Below, piece after piece: positions 13,961 to 14,192 of a stretch of 14,192 bases of DNA (the stretch's first letter is position 1; each line of letters begins with the position of its first letter). The stretch is from contig JAITTA010000319.1 in NCBI GenBank assembly GCA_031287395.1, forward strand, positions 1 through 14,192, in the 5' to 3' direction. The translations under genes were made by a program, and so were the position numbers. The notes beneath the pieces were generated by a model. The model saw only the letters and a program-made list of their open reading frames with translations, did no database searches and was not told where the DNA came from. Origin of the DNA: Dysgonamonadaceae bacterium. GTDB lineage: Bacteria; Bacteroidota; Bacteroidia; Bacteroidales; Azobacteroidaceae.

Positions 13961-14155
13961 ATGAAAAATTTAGATTTGAACGCTTATGGCGTATGCGAAA
14001 TGAGTCGGCAGGAATTGTTGACCGAAAGCGGGGGTATGGTGCCTCCTCCCTTTATGGAGGCTCCAATGGGGCAATTAGGTGAGTGGATATATAATGAATT
14101 TGAGTTAACCTGGAAATGGGTGATGGGGGATTTAGTGCCTCCCTCTATAGCGTAA
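13961..14155 (+). CDS. Double-glycine leader peptide (bacteriocin/RiPP-type precursor)
   Basis: A 64-residue precursor peptide. Residues 1-25 (M-K-N-L-D-L-N-A-Y-G-V-C-E-M-S, then R-Q-E-L-L-T-E-S-G-G) match the Bacteroidota double-glycine leader style (M-K-N-L-x-L-N-x-x-G-V-x-E-[ML]), in which a C39-peptidase ABC exporter cuts after Gly-Gly. The predicted 39-residue core begins M-V-P-P-P-F-M-E-A-P, has three Trp in a middle amphipathic-looking stretch (E-W-I-Y-N-E-F-E-L-T-W-K-W), and ends V-P-P-S-I-A. It has no Cys, so lanthionine-type or disulfide crosslinks in the core are not expected. The XRE regulator lies divergently upstream. No transporter, immunity or modification gene is in the window, which ends 37 bases later. 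The leader type is fairly sure; antimicrobial, signalling or other function is open. Confidence 0.75.
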   Translation: MKNLDLNAYGVCEMSRQELLTESGGMVPPPFMEAPMGQLGEWIYNEFELTWKWVMGDLVPPSIA

Positions 14156-14192
14156 TTATATCCGGATTGGTTACATGGTTCCAAAGTTGGTT

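Noticed and set aside
13984..14184. Reverse-strand open frame over the leader-peptide gene
   Set aside because: Its sequence is just the antisense of a convincing Gly-Gly leader peptide and shows no family features of its own.

Overview
The window is a chromosomal segment from a member of the Bacteroidota, most likely Bacteroidales. The evidence is the Bacteroidota-type promoter match (TTG, about 18 bases, TAnnTTTG) before the trp leader, starts without clear Shine-Dalgarno sequences, paired 6-bladed beta-propeller surface proteins, a fused FeoA-FeoB followed by a tiny FeoB-associated Cys-rich membrane protein, the trp gene order B-E-G-D-C-F-A, and a Bacteroidota-style double-glycine leader peptide at the right end. 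I cannot name the genus.

Left part (1-3656): the 3' portion of topA enters from outside the window. It is followed by a 241-base gap with short palindromes and a candidate promoter, then two closely spaced genes for beta-propeller proteins. One protein has an ordinary signal peptide and the other a lipobox. This pair looks more AT-rich than topA and is probably an accessory cell-envelope operon.

Middle-left (3747-6408): ferrous iron uptake. A FeoA-FeoB fusion is followed by a 49-residue membrane protein with a C-x2-C-x2-C tail that is too short for usual ORF cut-offs.

Centre (6434-13215): a complete tryptophan biosynthesis operon, trpBEGDCFA, covering all steps from chorismate to tryptophan. 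It is preceded by a promoter, a 21-residue leader peptide with three consecutive Trp codons, a near-textbook 15-bp intrinsic terminator and a candidate antiterminator that would capture the loop and 3' arm of that terminator. This is a ribosome-mediated transcription attenuator. Two intergenic spots in the operon (trpB-trpE and trpD-trpC) hold inverted or tandem repeats.

Right end (13216-14192): an accessory-looking junction. Directly after trpA there is an open, coding-like frame without a start codon, probably a gene remnant. It is followed by a reverse-strand XRE-family repressor and, divergently, a 64-residue peptide with a 25-residue leader ending in Gly-Gly and a 39-residue Trp- and Pro-containing core. 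The space between them contains palindromes that could be operators. This is the best candidate in the window for an undescribed system (a secreted peptide or bacteriocin locus), but export or modification genes would lie beyond the window edge.
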